Origin: GCA-958296115 sp965222445
GTDB taxonomy: Bacteria; Chloroflexota; Dehalococcoidia; Lucifugimonadales; CAJWER01
Assembly (NCBI GenBank): GCA_965222445.1
Contig: CBDCTY010000002.1
Span: 868,001-932,000 of the forward strand
DNA length: 64,000 bases
Direction of reading: 5' to 3'
The notes beneath the pieces were generated by a model. The model was not told the DNA's origin. It saw only the letters and a list, made by a program, of their open reading frames with translations, and ran no database searches. Position 1 is the first letter of the stretch; each line of letters opens with the position of its first letter. Positions 17,067-26,400 of the stretch are shown here, piece after piece. The position numbers and the translations under genes are program-made.

Positions 17067-17279
17067 TACGCCAGTTGTCCTGTTCCTGAAGTTCGTTTCA
17101 TAAGACGAGGAACCACGTATGTTGGCTGTGACCCCACACCACGTCATGAGGGGCTCTCCTGCAGCCGCCCGCCAATCTGTCACTCCGAGCACCGTTCGGA
17201 ATGACAGTGCAGTGGTGCGCTCGGTTCACAAAGGCCAAACCGAATAGTACAACGAACTCCAGAGACACAACACAGCGGA

Positions 17280-18560
17280 TCAGAACCTCAGGGCGCGCTG
17301 CAGGCGGGCAGAGCCGCGGTGCGGCCCTACCACCGCCATCCTGAGCTGCTCCGTGCGCAGCAGCTCGCTCGCGACGCGGCGAACGTCATCGACGGCGACG
17401 CGGTTCACATGTTCGACGACCTCGTCCACGCCCAGGACCCGCCCGAAGAGCAGCTCCTGCGCGCCCATCCACGCCGACACGGCCCTGGTGTCTTCCATAG
17501 AGAGGTCCATCATGCCAGTGTGCATCCGCCGCGCCCTCTCCACCTCGTCCTCAGTCAGGCTGTCCCCTAACCCGCCTGCCACGTCGAGGATGGTGCGGAC
17601 AGCGTCGTAGACCGTACCCGGGTCGACGCCGGCCATTATCACAAGCGCGCCGCAGTCCAGGAAGTGGATCGTGCTGCTGTGGATGTCGTACGCGAGCCCG
17701 CGCTTCTCCCGCACCTCGACGAACAGCCTGCTGCTCATGCCCTCGCCAAGCGCGACGCTCAGCATCTCGACGGCGTACCGGTCGGGATGATCGAGGGACA
17801 CTCCCGGCACGCCAATAGCCAGGTGTGACTGCTCCGTCCGCCGTTGCTCCACACGCAACTCGGGACCCGCAGGACTGCCGGGGAAGGCCGCCCAGCCCCG
17901 AGCAGCGCCCGACTGCCAGCCCCGCGTCATCGACGCCGCAAGGCCGACCACGCGGTCGTGCTCGACATTTCCGGCTACGCTGACGACGATGTTCTCCGGC
18001 GAGTAGAAGCGTCCCACGTGCTCCAGTACCATCTCCCTCGTCATGGCCGACACCGACTCGCGAGTACCCGCGATGTCCCGCCCCAGCGGGTGGCCCGGCC
18101 ACAACAGGTCCTCGATCAGCGCCTCCAGCCTGCCGGACGGCTGGTCGTTGACCATCTTCTGCTCCTCGATCACCACCAGGAGCTCCCGCTCCAGCTCCTC
18201 CTGGTCGTACACCGAGCTGCGCACCATGTCGATCAGCAGGTCGAGCGTATCCTCCAGGTACGGCAGGGCGACCTTGCTCCAGTAGACGGTCATCTCCTGC
18301 TCGGTCGAGGCATTCAGCACGCCGCCGACGCCCTCGACGCCGCCGCTGATGTCGATGGGATGCGGGCGCCTCTCGGTCCCCTTGAAGACGAGGTGCTCCA
18401 CCACGTGGGAGATACCGGCCCTGTCGTCCGGCTCGTACCTGGAGCCGACGCCGACGTATACGCTCACGGTCACGGAGCGCGTGTGGCTCATCGAGTTGGT
18501 AACGACCCGCAACCCGTTGTCTAGGGTCGTCCTCTCGAAGGGGGCGGCCGATGGTGACAT
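17280..18560 (-). CDS. M16-family zinc metallopeptidase (processing-peptidase-like)
   Basis: A 426-residue peptidase of the M16B group. The inverted zinc motif HVVEH (HxxEH) is within GISHVVEHLVFKGTERR. The downstream acidic ligand region is ELERELLVVIEEQKMVNDQP, and the C-terminal partner domain contains EKRGLAYDIHSS. Single-chain M16B proteins of this size usually act as homodimers or heterodimers on small peptides. The ATG at 18560 begins the family N-terminus (SPSAAPFERTTLDNGLRVV). The TTG 36 bases further upstream is less likely. A family 1 element lies upstream, in the divergent promoter region. Confidence 0.9.
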   Translation of the reverse strand: MSPSAAPFERTTLDNGLRVVTNSMSHTRSVTVSVYVGVGSRYEPDDRAGISHVVEHLVFKGTERRPHPIDISGGVEGVGGVLNASTEQEMTVYWSKVALPYLEDTLDLLIDMVRSSVYDQEELERELLVVIEEQKMVNDQPSGRLEALIEDLLWPGHPLGRDIAGTRESVSAMTREMVLEHVGRFYSPENIVVSVAGNVEHDRVVGLAASMTRGWQSGAARGWAAFPGSPAGPELRVEQRRTEQSHLAIGVPGVSLDHPDRYAVEMLSVALGEGMSSRLFVEVREKRGLAYDIHSSTIHFLDCGALVIMAGVDPGTVYDAVRTILDVAGGLGDSLTEDEVERARRMHTGMMDLSMEDTRAVSAWMGAQELLFGRVLGVDEVVEHVNRVAVDDVRRVASELLRTEQLRMAVVGPHRGSARLQRALRF

Positions 18561-18613
18561 GGGGGCGATTCTATGGCATGGTGCAATACCGGTCAATTTG
18601 CCCTATAGTCACC

Positions 18614-18749
18614 CAGGGCCTTTCTAAAGTTGGCTCCCTGCGGAAGGGAAATACCCTACCGCCCACCTGGATTCCCGCCCCCGACTTCTCGGGGGCAGGC
18701 TCTGCGCGGGAATGACGGTATGTGGTTTATGGGGCAAGGAAAGGCCCTG
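18614..18749. mobile_element. Family 1 miniature element, copy 2
   Basis: A 136-bp element from CAGGGCCTTTCTA to GGAAAGGCCCTG with a perfect 9-bp target duplication ATAGTCACC (18605-18613 and 18750-18758). It is largely the reverse complement of copy 1, with an added hairpin arm. It sits between the divergent M16 peptidase and phosphoesterase genes, 34 bp before the latter. Confidence 0.9.
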
Positions 18750-18782
18750 ATAGTCACCATATTCACCCCTGGAGGTGAGGCA

Positions 18783-19607
18783 ATGGAGTTCTCCTTCATC
18801 CAAATGTCGGACACGCAGCTGGGCATGGCGGCCACGCTCGGTGGCGCAGACAACCCGAAGCGGGCCGAGATGCTCGCCAGGGGCCTGTGCCCGCCCCTGT
18901 TCGAGGAGACCGGCGGGTTCGCCTTCGAGACCGACAACTGCGAGAAGGCGGCCGCGGCAGCCAACCGGCTCTCGCCCGCCTTCGTGGTCGTCACGGGGGA
19001 CCTGGTGCAGGACCCGTGCGACGCGGACCAGGTGGCTGAATTCAGGCGCTTCGCGGGCCTCTTCGACGACGACATACCCGTCCACCTGGCGCCTGGCAAC
19101 TGCGACGTCGGGAACACGCCGACACCGGACCTGCTGGCGCTATACCGCGAGCGCTTCGGGGCCGACAACTACTCGTTCGACCACGGCGGCGTCCACTTCG
19201 TCGTCTTCAACACGGGAATCGCCTTCGACCCGTCATGCGCGCCCGGCGAGTGGGAGGCCCAGCTCGAATTCCTGCGCTCTGACCTGGCCGAAGCGAGTGG
19301 GCGCCGAACCATCGCCTTCGGGCACCACCCGCTCTTCGGCTCCGGCCCGGGCGACGCCGACTCGCCGATGGTCATTCCCGCCGCCAGACGCCGTGTCATC
19401 CTCGATCTGTTCGCCGAGCACGGCGTCGAGGCCATGTTCGCGGGTCACTGGCACAGGAACAACAGCGCGTCCACGGGCTCATTCGAGATGATCGTGTCGG
19501 GGCCCGTCGGGGTTCCGCTGGGCAGCGACCCATCCGGCTTCAGGGTCGTGCGGGTCCTCGAATCGGGGCTCGACCAGACCTACCACGGCCTCGACGAGGG
19601 TGATTGA
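18783..19607 (+). CDS. Calcineurin-like metallophosphoesterase
   Basis: A 274-residue phosphoesterase. The dinuclear-metal motifs appear in order: FIQMSDTQLG (D-x-Q replacing the usual D-x-H), VVVTGDLVQDP, HLAPGNCDVG (GNxD), AFGHHPLFG and FAGHWHRNN (GHxH). No signal peptide is visible, so it should be cytoplasmic. The ATG at 18783 has GGAGGTG 8 bases upstream. The substrate is unknown; this branch includes CpdA-like cyclic nucleotide enzymes and other phosphodiesterases. Confidence 0.85.
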   Translation: MEFSFIQMSDTQLGMAATLGGADNPKRAEMLARGLCPPLFEETGGFAFETDNCEKAAAAANRLSPAFVVVTGDLVQDPCDADQVAEFRRFAGLFDDDIPVHLAPGNCDVGNTPTPDLLALYRERFGADNYSFDHGGVHFVVFNTGIAFDPSCAPGEWEAQLEFLRSDLAEASGRRTIAFGHHPLFGSGPGDADSPMVIPAARRRVILDLFAEHGVEAMFAGHWHRNNSASTGSFEMIVSGPVGVPLGSDPSGFRVVRVLESGLDQTYHGLDEGD

Positions 19608-19672
19608 TGGAGGCGAGCATGTCCGCCCAAGGGAGAGGGAGGCGCATCGCTCTGTTGTGTCGTTGGGTCTGG

Positions 19673-20878
19673 TTACCAAGGGGGCGAGCGGCCCGGGGAT
19701 GCTGAGTCGATGGGCGCGCCATAGGGGTCCGGCTCGTGCCAGTGCTGTTCGAGTCTCTCCTTGATTCTACGCTCGGCGATGGTGAGTTCCACGGGGGCGG
19801 GCTTGTCCTGCTTTTCCTCGTCGTTGCGCTTGGACCCCTTTCCGAGAAGGGCGGCCCTGGCGTTTCCGTCCCGGCGTCGCTGTGTTCGGGTCCGTCGTTT
19901 TCGGGGCCGCCGTACTTTGTTGTCCTGGGGTCCTTCGACGGGGTCAGGGGGATGGGTTCCCGCCCCGTATCGAGTACGGGGCAGGCTCTCCGCGGGAATG
20001 ACGATTTGGCGGGGCTCAGGGTGAACGGATCCTTCGGCGGTGCTCAGGACAGGCTCGGTACGAGCGGAGTTGGCTGCGGCGCTACGGCCCCCGCCGCCCC
20101 CCTGGGTTCCCGCCCCGTATCGAGTACGGGGCAGGCTCTCCGCGGGAATGACGATTTGGCGGGGCTCAGGGTGAACGGAGCCTGCAACGAGCTCAGACCC
20201 TTCGACAAGCTCAGGGTGAGCGGATCCTTCGACGGTGTTCAGGACAGGCTCGGTACGAGCGGGGTTGGCTACGGTGCTACGGCCCCCGCCGGCCCACTGG
20301 GTTCCCGCCTCCGCGGGAACGACGGGTGTGTTGGGAGCGGGCTGTTCGTCGCGGACTATGTGTACTATGAGCTCCTTGGCGGCGGCGATCCTGTGGTGGG
20401 TCTTGAAGCCGTCGTTCCTGTCCTGCATTACGTCGTCGAGGAACTCGATGACGGTGACGCCGTCGGCCGTCTGGGCTCGGATGAGCCTGGCCATGAGGAA
20501 TTCATCTATCCCAGAGAGCACAGTGAGGAAGTCTCGCGTAAGGGTGGCCGGGGCGTTCAGGGTCACGGCCACCAGGCTCCTCTCCGCGGCGGAGCAGGGG
20601 TCGGCCGGGTCGGGGCGTCCACGGGTGGAGTGGCCGCATGAGACGCCACGGTACTTGGCAAGGAACTTGGCGGCGGCCTTTGACTTGTGCTTTTCGAGCT
20701 GCTTTGCGGCGTCGATCCTGTGGCATAGCTCGGCGCCGTCGATCCTGTCCTCCATGACGTCGAGGAAGAAGTCGATGATGCGTCGGCCGTCGTCGGTCTT
20801 CTCGCGGACGATGTCGGCGAGGGTGGGCGGCTTCCGCTCCGTTGTTGGTTCTATGGTCTGCGTACTGGTATCGGACAT
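19673..20878 (-). CDS. Hypothetical protein with duplicated helical module and in-frame repeat insertions
   Basis: A 401-residue protein of unrecognised function. An about 45-residue module occurs twice: REKTDDGRRIIDFFLDVMED (about 25-44) and RAQTADGVTVIEFLDDVMQD (about 134-153), each followed by HRIdAAKqL or similar. Its spacing recalls small DNA-packaging or helix-turn-helix proteins, but this is only an impression. Residues about 183-310 are translated copies of genome-wide palindromic repeats (IVIPAESLPRTRYGAGT twice, VVPAEAGTQ once). The C-terminus is basic (RRPRKRRTRTQRRR), then ends in a charged helix. The start at 20878 avoids an upstream in-frame start with no family support. Confidence 0.6.
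   Translation of the reverse strand: MSDTSTQTIEPTTERKPPTLADIVREKTDDGRRIIDFFLDVMEDRIDGAELCHRIDAAKQLEKHKSKAAAKFLAKYRGVSCGHSTRGRPDPADPCSAAERSLVAVTLNAPATLTRDFLTVLSGIDEFLMARLIRAQTADGVTVIEFLDDVMQDRNDGFKTHHRIAAAKELIVHIVRDEQPAPNTPVVPAEAGTQWAGGGRSTVANPARTEPVLNTVEGSAHPELVEGSELVAGSVHPEPRQIVIPAESLPRTRYGAGTQGGGGGRSAAANSARTEPVLSTAEGSVHPEPRQIVIPAESLPRTRYGAGTHPPDPVEGPQDNKVRRPRKRRTRTQRRRDGNARAALLGKGSKRNDEEKQDKPAPVELTIAERRIKERLEQHWHEPDPYGAPIDSASPGRSPPW
19954..20329. repeat. Tandem repeat units inside a coding gene
   Basis: Three copies of a unit opening with GGGTTCCCGCC start at 19954, 20104 and 20299, with spacings of 150 and 195 bases, both divisible by three. The first two contain an identical palindrome (CCCCGTATCGAGTACGGGG) and a GGCTCAGGGTGAACGG tail. 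The middle copy has 45 additional bases including CCTTCGACAAGCTCAGG. The third is truncated to about 30 bases. All lie within the coding frame of the minus-strand gene. Confidence 0.8.
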
Positions 20879-21147
20879 GCGTTCTATTATGAGGGAGGGT
20901 TGGGGGTTTGTCAAGAGGGATTGTCTGAACTGTGATTATGGGGATTTGGGTGATTGGCAGGATTGGGAGGGGAGTCACCCTCACCCTTCAACCCTTCGAC
21001 CCTTCGACAAGCTCAGGGGAGCCAAGCTCAGGACAGGCTCCAAGCACAGAGGGAGGGAGTTGTGGGGGATTAGGGGATTCCCAGGATTGGGGAGGGGGCA
21101 GGGCTCTTCGTTGGGGACTCCTCAGGACGACAGTTGCTTCTACGGCC

Positions 21148-21291
21148 CCAGATCCACCACCTAATTTGGACGGGCGGCGTGACGGACTGCCTCTGAGGCT
21201 ATGGCTGTGCACCTTGCCGGGGATGGGTTCCCGCCCCGTATCAAGTACGGGGCAGGCTCTTCGCGGGAATGACGGAGGTGGGGGATTTGGG
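21148..21291. mobile_element. Family 2 miniature element, copy B
   Basis: A 144-bp element from CCAGATCCACCACCT to AGGTGGGGGATTTGGG, flanked by ACGGCC on both sides (21142-21147 and 21292-21297). It is the reverse complement of copy D at 41310-41453 and has the same flanks in inverted form. The whole neighbourhood was therefore duplicated after insertion. Confidence 0.82.
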
Positions 21292-21297
21292 ACGGCC

Positions 21298-21434
21298 CAG
21301 GGCCTTTCCATTGTTGAGATAGGGTCGTACGTTGCCGTTCGGCCTGAGCTTGGCTCTCCTGAGCTTGTCGAAGGGTCGAAGGCCCCAATTGTGGTTCGAC
21401 AGGCTCACCACGAACGGACTTTGGAAAGGCCCTG
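21298..21434. mobile_element. Family 1 miniature element, copy 3
   Basis: A 137-bp element from CAGGGCCTTTCCA to TGGAAAGGCCCTG, directly abutting family 2 copy B. Its flanks show no 9-bp duplication, which fits its being part of a larger rearranged block rather than a fresh insertion. Confidence 0.8.
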
Positions 21435-21501
21435 GGAATCTGGGTCCGCATTTGCAATTGAGAGGGGGCCGCACTAACATACCTGCCGGGAGTTGATGCC
21501 G

Positions 21502-22029
21502 ATGCCCAACGCAGTAATCGTCGTCGACATGGTGGTTGGCTTCCTGGAGGAGGGCCACAATCTCTACAATCCGACCTACCGGGAGCTCATACCCAACATC
21601 AAGAGCCTCATTGAGTGCGAGCTCGAGAAGAGTTCGGCGCTCTTATTCATGTGCGACACGCACGACCCCGACGACCTGGAATTCCGGATGTTTCCCGTAC
21701 ACTGCGTCAGGGGCACCGACGAGCCCCGGCTCATCGAGGAACTGGCAGGCTACGGAGGCGAGGTCATCCCCAAGCGACGGTACAGCAGCTTCTTCGAGAC
21801 GGACCTCGGAGAGCGGCTCGCCGAGCTGCGGCCCGACAAGGTAATCATCTGCGGGGTGTGTACGGACATTTGCGTGATGCACACGGCCGCGGACGCACGC
21901 AACCGCGACTACACCGTCGAGGTGCCGAGCAGCTGCGTCGCCACCTTCGATGCCGAAGCCCACGCATACGCCCTCGAACACATGGAGAAGATCCTGGGAG
22001 TGTCCGTCCTCCATGCTCAGCAAGCCTGA
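21502..22029 (+). CDS. pncA: Isochorismatase-like hydrolase, probable nicotinamidase
   Basis: A 175-residue cysteine hydrolase. The catalytic triad can be followed: Asp in AVIVVDMVVGFLEEG (Asp8), Lys in EVIPKRRYSSFF, and Cys in VIICGVCTDICVMHTAADA. Nicotinamidases convert nicotinamide to nicotinate, the substrate of the phosphoribosyltransferase encoded 92 bp downstream. That context favours PncA over other isochorismatase-like enzymes. The ATG at 21502 is favoured over the TTG and ATG just upstream because GGAG lies 9 bases before it. Confidence 0.78.
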   Translation: MPNAVIVVDMVVGFLEEGHNLYNPTYRELIPNIKSLIECELEKSSALLFMCDTHDPDDLEFRMFPVHCVRGTDEPRLIEELAGYGGEVIPKRRYSSFFETDLGERLAELRPDKVIICGVCTDICVMHTAADARNRDYTVEVPSSCVATFDAEAHAYALEHMEKILGVSVLHAQQA

Positions 22030-22121
22030 TACAGCCCCCTTCGACCACGCCGGGCCGCCTCATTGGAGGCCTGCGCACTTACTAGGCACACGCCAATCCG
22101 ACTGAGGTACGACGCCAGCTC

Positions 22122-23120
22122 ATGGTCAACAACGAATTCGAGGTCAGACGCCCCGTACTCGTGGGCGACACCGCCGACGTCTACCTTCAGCGCACCATCA
22201 CGATTCTCCGCAACGAGAACATCAACCCGGTCGTCACCATGGAGTTCGCGCCCGAGAGGGACGGAGTCCTGTGCGGCATCAACGAGGCGAGGCAGCTCTT
22301 GGAGAGGATCCTCCCACAGATGGGGGCCGAGGTATGGGCGCTCGCGGAGGGGTCGACCATTCGTGCGAGCCAGGTCGTGCTGCGGGTGAAGGCGCCCTAC
22401 GGCTCCATAGGCCTGTACGAGACGGCGATCACGGGCATGCTCGCGTCATCCACAGGCTGGGCCACAGCGGCCCGCGAATGCGCCAGCGCGGCTGGGGAGA
22501 CGCCGGTCATCGCCATCGGCGCGAGGAACATCCACCCCAACGTCGCCCCGCATATGGACTACGCCAGCGTCCAGGGCGGGTGCGTCTCCTGCTCCACGAT
22601 TCAGGGCGCACGCATGGCCAACGTTACGCCTGCGGGCAACATGCCCCACTCCCTCAACCTCGTCATCGGGGACGCCGTCCAGGCCATCGAGGCCTTCGAC
22701 AGGCACATGCCCCAGGAGGTACCGCGCGTCGCCCTCGTCGACACCCTTAGGGACGAGGCCGAGGACGCGATCAACGCTGCCCGCAGCCTGGGGGACGGGC
22801 TCAGGGGCGTCCGGCTCGACACCCCGCCGGAGAGGGGTGGCGTATCCCCCGACCTGGTGCGGGAGGTGAGGGCCCGGCTCGACGTGGCCGGCTTCAGACA
22901 CGTCGAGATCATGGTCACCGGGGGAATCACGCCCGATAGCATAGGCAGGATGATCCAGCTCGAAACGCCCGTGGACTATTTCGGTATCGGGTCCTACATC
23001 GCCGCCGCCGCGCCCAACCCCTTCCGGTCCGACATCCACGAGATCGACGGCAGGCCCGTTGCCAGACGAGGCCGCATCCCGGGCCTTACGCCGAGCCCAC
23101 ACCTGGACCGAGTCCACTAG
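22122..23120 (+). CDS. Nicotinate phosphoribosyltransferase, second type
   Basis: A 332-residue phosphoribosyltransferase more like the short nicotinate/quinolinate-type enzymes than the PncB at 15150. Family features include YGSIGLYETAITGMLASSTG near the middle, the loop IAIGARNIHPNVAPHMDYAS with the presumed catalytic histidine, LVDTLRDEAEDAINAA with the substrate Asp, and VMVTGGITPDSI. It lies 92 bp after the nicotinamidase-like gene. The pair would turn nicotinamide into nicotinate mononucleotide using PRPP. Glycine-rich loops suggest the barrel domain is complete. Confidence 0.85.
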   Translation: MVNNEFEVRRPVLVGDTADVYLQRTITILRNENINPVVTMEFAPERDGVLCGINEARQLLERILPQMGAEVWALAEGSTIRASQVVLRVKAPYGSIGLYETAITGMLASSTGWATAARECASAAGETPVIAIGARNIHPNVAPHMDYASVQGGCVSCSTIQGARMANVTPAGNMPHSLNLVIGDAVQAIEAFDRHMPQEVPRVALVDTLRDEAEDAINAARSLGDGLRGVRLDTPPERGGVSPDLVREVRARLDVAGFRHVEIMVTGGITPDSIGRMIQLETPVDYFGIGSYIAAAAPNPFRSDIHEIDGRPVARRGRIPGLTPSPHLDRVH

Positions 23121-23392
23121 ACCCAGCCGGATCGTCGCCTTACGCAGGCAGACTCAGCGCGACCCAGCGCCTCGCGAACCAGCGCCTTTAGGGCGACCCA
23201 CTCTCCTTCGACCCCCTCGCCATGGCGACCCAGCAGTCCTAGGGGAAGCTCCCCACCCCCTCAACAGGCCCACACGCACGAGCACCCCTACGAAACTACC
23301 CCGCCCTCCGACACCACCATCCGGCGAACAAGTGATTCCCAAGCCGCGCCCCCTCCATACCGCGGAACCACGCCCACCCATCCCCAAAAAAC

Positions 23393-23426
23393 AAACTTCC
23401 TCCCCGGTTGCCCGGGGAGGAAGTTT
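23393..23426. terminator. Bidirectional hairpin terminator
   Basis: A perfect 15-bp stem (AAACTTCCTCCCCGG against its complement) with a 4-base TTGC loop lies between convergent genes. Flanking A and T runs suit termination in both directions. The 23121-23392 stretch before it is C-rich and holds no convincing gene. Confidence 0.85.
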
Positions 23427-23488
23427 ACTATCGTCCTAGGTTTTCAGAGACGGGGCGCCAAGCCCCGTCCCACTATGCCGGTGTGCCT

Positions 23489-26400
23489 TTACGGTACCAG
23501 GACACCTGCCTCCTGCACATAGACCCAGAAGCCTTTGCCCTCTGCGAGGTCCTCGCTATCATCTATCGTACCGGGCAGGATGGCCTCATAGACCTGGGTC
23601 GTGTTGTTGTAGCCGTAGGCCCTGGTCCACTTCAGACCGGTGAAGTACACGTCCGCGTCAACCGCATCGCTGCCCACCTCCTGGGTGCGCAACGGAACCA
23701 GGTTCCAGCCCGCCACCAAGTCTATGGACACCGGGGCCTCCTGCGCACTGGCGCCAAGCAGGTCCACCTTCTGGGTTACGACGCCGGTCGAATGTATCCA
23801 GTAGGCCGTCCTCGACGACACCTGTGTCAATTCAAGGGAGCTTCCAGGCTGGCGGAGCGTACCGTCGTCCTGACGGGTAGCCCTGTACCAGTTCCGCTTC
23901 CTCGCGTCGTAGGTCAGCACGATGTCGATCGCGTCGGACGTGAACACGTCGTTCGTGCCCCTCTTGTCCGGCGCCAGCGAGCCAGGTATCGAAACCAGGT
24001 TCCATCCAGGCCGCAGCTTGATGTCCGCAGTCCTCTTGGCGATCGTGAACTTGGCCGACGCGTCCTCCAACTGGTTGCCCGCTTCATCCGTCGCGCTCAC
24101 CGTCAGTGTGTGGTCGCCCAAAGCCAGATCAGAGGCCGCCCAGATGAACTCTATGTTGTCGGCGGTGCCGGCCATGAAGTTCTCCTTCACGTCCATTACC
24201 GTGCCATCAGGCGCCGTGATCTCGGCCTTGTCCAGCGTAACCGCCTTGTACCCATCACCCGGGTACTCGTCCTCGTCGAACTTGATCCGGATGAACGGGG
24301 ACTGGTCCTTCACCGTGTCCTTCTCGGCTGGGTCAAAGGTCACCGTCGGCTTGCTGTGGTCCACCTCGAAGGTGCTGGCCTCCGGCACGTACTTGTACGT
24401 CACCGCCAAGTCGTCCGCGCTACTGTCCTCGTCGCCAAAGCTGCTGCTCAGGGTGATCGTCCGCGCGCTGGCGTCCACGCTCTTAACCGTCAACTTCACG
24501 ACACTGTCGCTATCCCGTGTGTCATTGACCGTCACGTCATCACCGTCGATCTTCCCGTCGAAGTTCCTGTCGCCGATCGGGCCGTTGTCCACGGTCAGAA
24601 GCCTCTTGTCATTCGGGCTGCTGTCCGGTGTGGAGTCTCCGAGCGAGGGCTCCTCGTCCTTCACCTCAGTCAGGTTGTCGGTCGAGTTGTTGCCGAGATC
24701 GGTAACCTGGACCGACACGCCGTACATGCCTGTGGGATGAGCGCCGGAAGTCCCAATCGTGACGCTCGCGTTGGCCTGGGTTGGCGTTGGCCTGGTCGAG
24801 CTGATCGACTGCTCGTCGTGGTCCGCGGGACCGGCGATGATGATCTTCACGCCTTCGGTGGCCAGCTTCTCGTTGAAGCCCAGCGAGATAGCCACCTTGT
24901 CGTCCTTCACTGTCAGGTCCCTGTCGAGACTGACACTTGTTATGGTCGGGGGGATGCCGTCGGAGGCCGTCACCTGGCTGGCGTTCTTGTTGGCAATGTC
25001 GACATCGTTGCCCGCGTTGTCGGCAACGTCTCCCACCACCGATACCAGCGGCTTGGCGTCCGGCTCGAGAGCGGTGACCGTCAACTCGACGATCTCCTCC
25101 TCGTTGACGTCTTTCGTGTCGTCGTCGTCTTCTTTCCTGGCGGCCGCGGTCACCGTCGCGCCCACTACCGTGAAGTCGCTGCCGTCACTGTCGACGCTGT
25201 CGGCGTCGAGGGCCTCGTCGAAGTTGACCACCACCACTGTGTTGTCCTTGCCGGTATTGGCCGTCCGCACCGTGGGTCGGACATTGTCGACGTCCAGCGT
25301 GTACTTGGTATCGGCCTTGGCCGGGTCACTGGGCACGGTAGCCTCGTTGCCTGCCCTGTCCCTTGCCCTGATAACTATCGGGAATTCTCCCAGATTGCCC
25401 GTCTGCACCCCGAATACGCTCCCCCATGAATCGCGCTCGGCGTAGATTACACGGACGCCGTCCGCAATGCTCTGGAAGGATACTCCCCCAGCCTTATTGT
25501 TAAAGCCGCTGCCCGTCGGATTGATGAACAACTCAATGTTGTCCAAGCCTATCCCGATGTCAATACCGGAGCCGGAATCGATCACGTCGAACGTAACCGT
25601 CGGGTTGAGCACCCTCACGAAGCTCCCGTCCTCCGGACTGACGTTCGTGATCTGTGGAGCAACCGTGTCCACGGTCACCGTGTCGGTGTCCAGCACAGTC
25701 GAGTTGTCGTCGTCGTAGTAGGTGACGGTCAGGGTGTCGCCATCCTGAACCCAGACACCGCCGTCCGCCCAGCCTACGATCTTGTCCTTGCAGGGCCGGG
25801 CGCCTGTGCTGGCCGCGTTGTCGGAGTCTATCCTGGCCTGTGTGCACCAGCCGTCGGTCCCCGACGACGAGGCTCCCTCATCAAGGGCGACCGTGCCCAG
25901 GAACACGTTTGAGGTTGGGGAGACCGTCTGATCATCAACGGCCGCCACCTCTGCGATCCTGACCCACTCGCCCTGCGGGTCCGAGGTGCTCGTCACCTTG
26001 GCCCTGCGGGAAGTCGCCGGCGCGTCGATATCCTTTGCGGGGTCGTCGTCAGTCGCCGGCGCGCGATCGAGGAGATGACCCTCATAGACGTCTTGGGCGA
26101 GGTGGAACTGGAAGTCGACCGTCAGCGTAGTCGCTGCTGTGATCGCGTCCAGAAGCTTGATGCCGCCGTCCGCCTCGATGGAGAGAGGGAAGTTCCCCGA
26201 AATTCTGGTATTCAGGACATCGTTCACGAGGGGCGTAGCCGCCCCATCGCCAGTGTGTGAATCAGCCGTGCCCTCCGACCCGTCCCAGCCTGCATAGCCC
26301 TTCGCGGACTCGTCGAGCGTCCTAACCACCGTGGACGTGGCGGCCGCGCTCTCCCTATCGGCGCCTACCGCACCGGACGCAAGGTTGATGTACCTCGTGC

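Larger units (their letters stand above)
20985..21434. repeat. Composite repeat block, inverted relative of the 41-kb block
   Basis: About 450 bp that matches 41167-41720 in reverse orientation. It contains, in order, a CTTCGACAAGCTCAGG-type stretch, an about 90-bp linker (AGGGAGGGAGTTGTGGGGG onward), a family 2 element and a family 1 element. The 15- and 8-bp tandem arrays of the 41-kb version are present only as single units here. The region 20915-21501 contains no gene. Confidence 0.8.

Noticed and set aside
17067..17279. Possible small gene or regulatory RNA
   Set aside because: No frame of useful length and no stable conserved hairpin beyond a short imperfect stem.
23121..23392. Possible continuation of the nicotinate enzyme or a small gene
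   Set aside because: The frame is proline- and arginine-rich with no domain; the enzyme has a complete C-terminus and a stop at 23118-23120.
23408..25429. 673-codon open frame on the plus strand
   Set aside because: It is antisense to the secreted Ig-like protein gene, has no recognisable domain and comes from the high GC of that gene.
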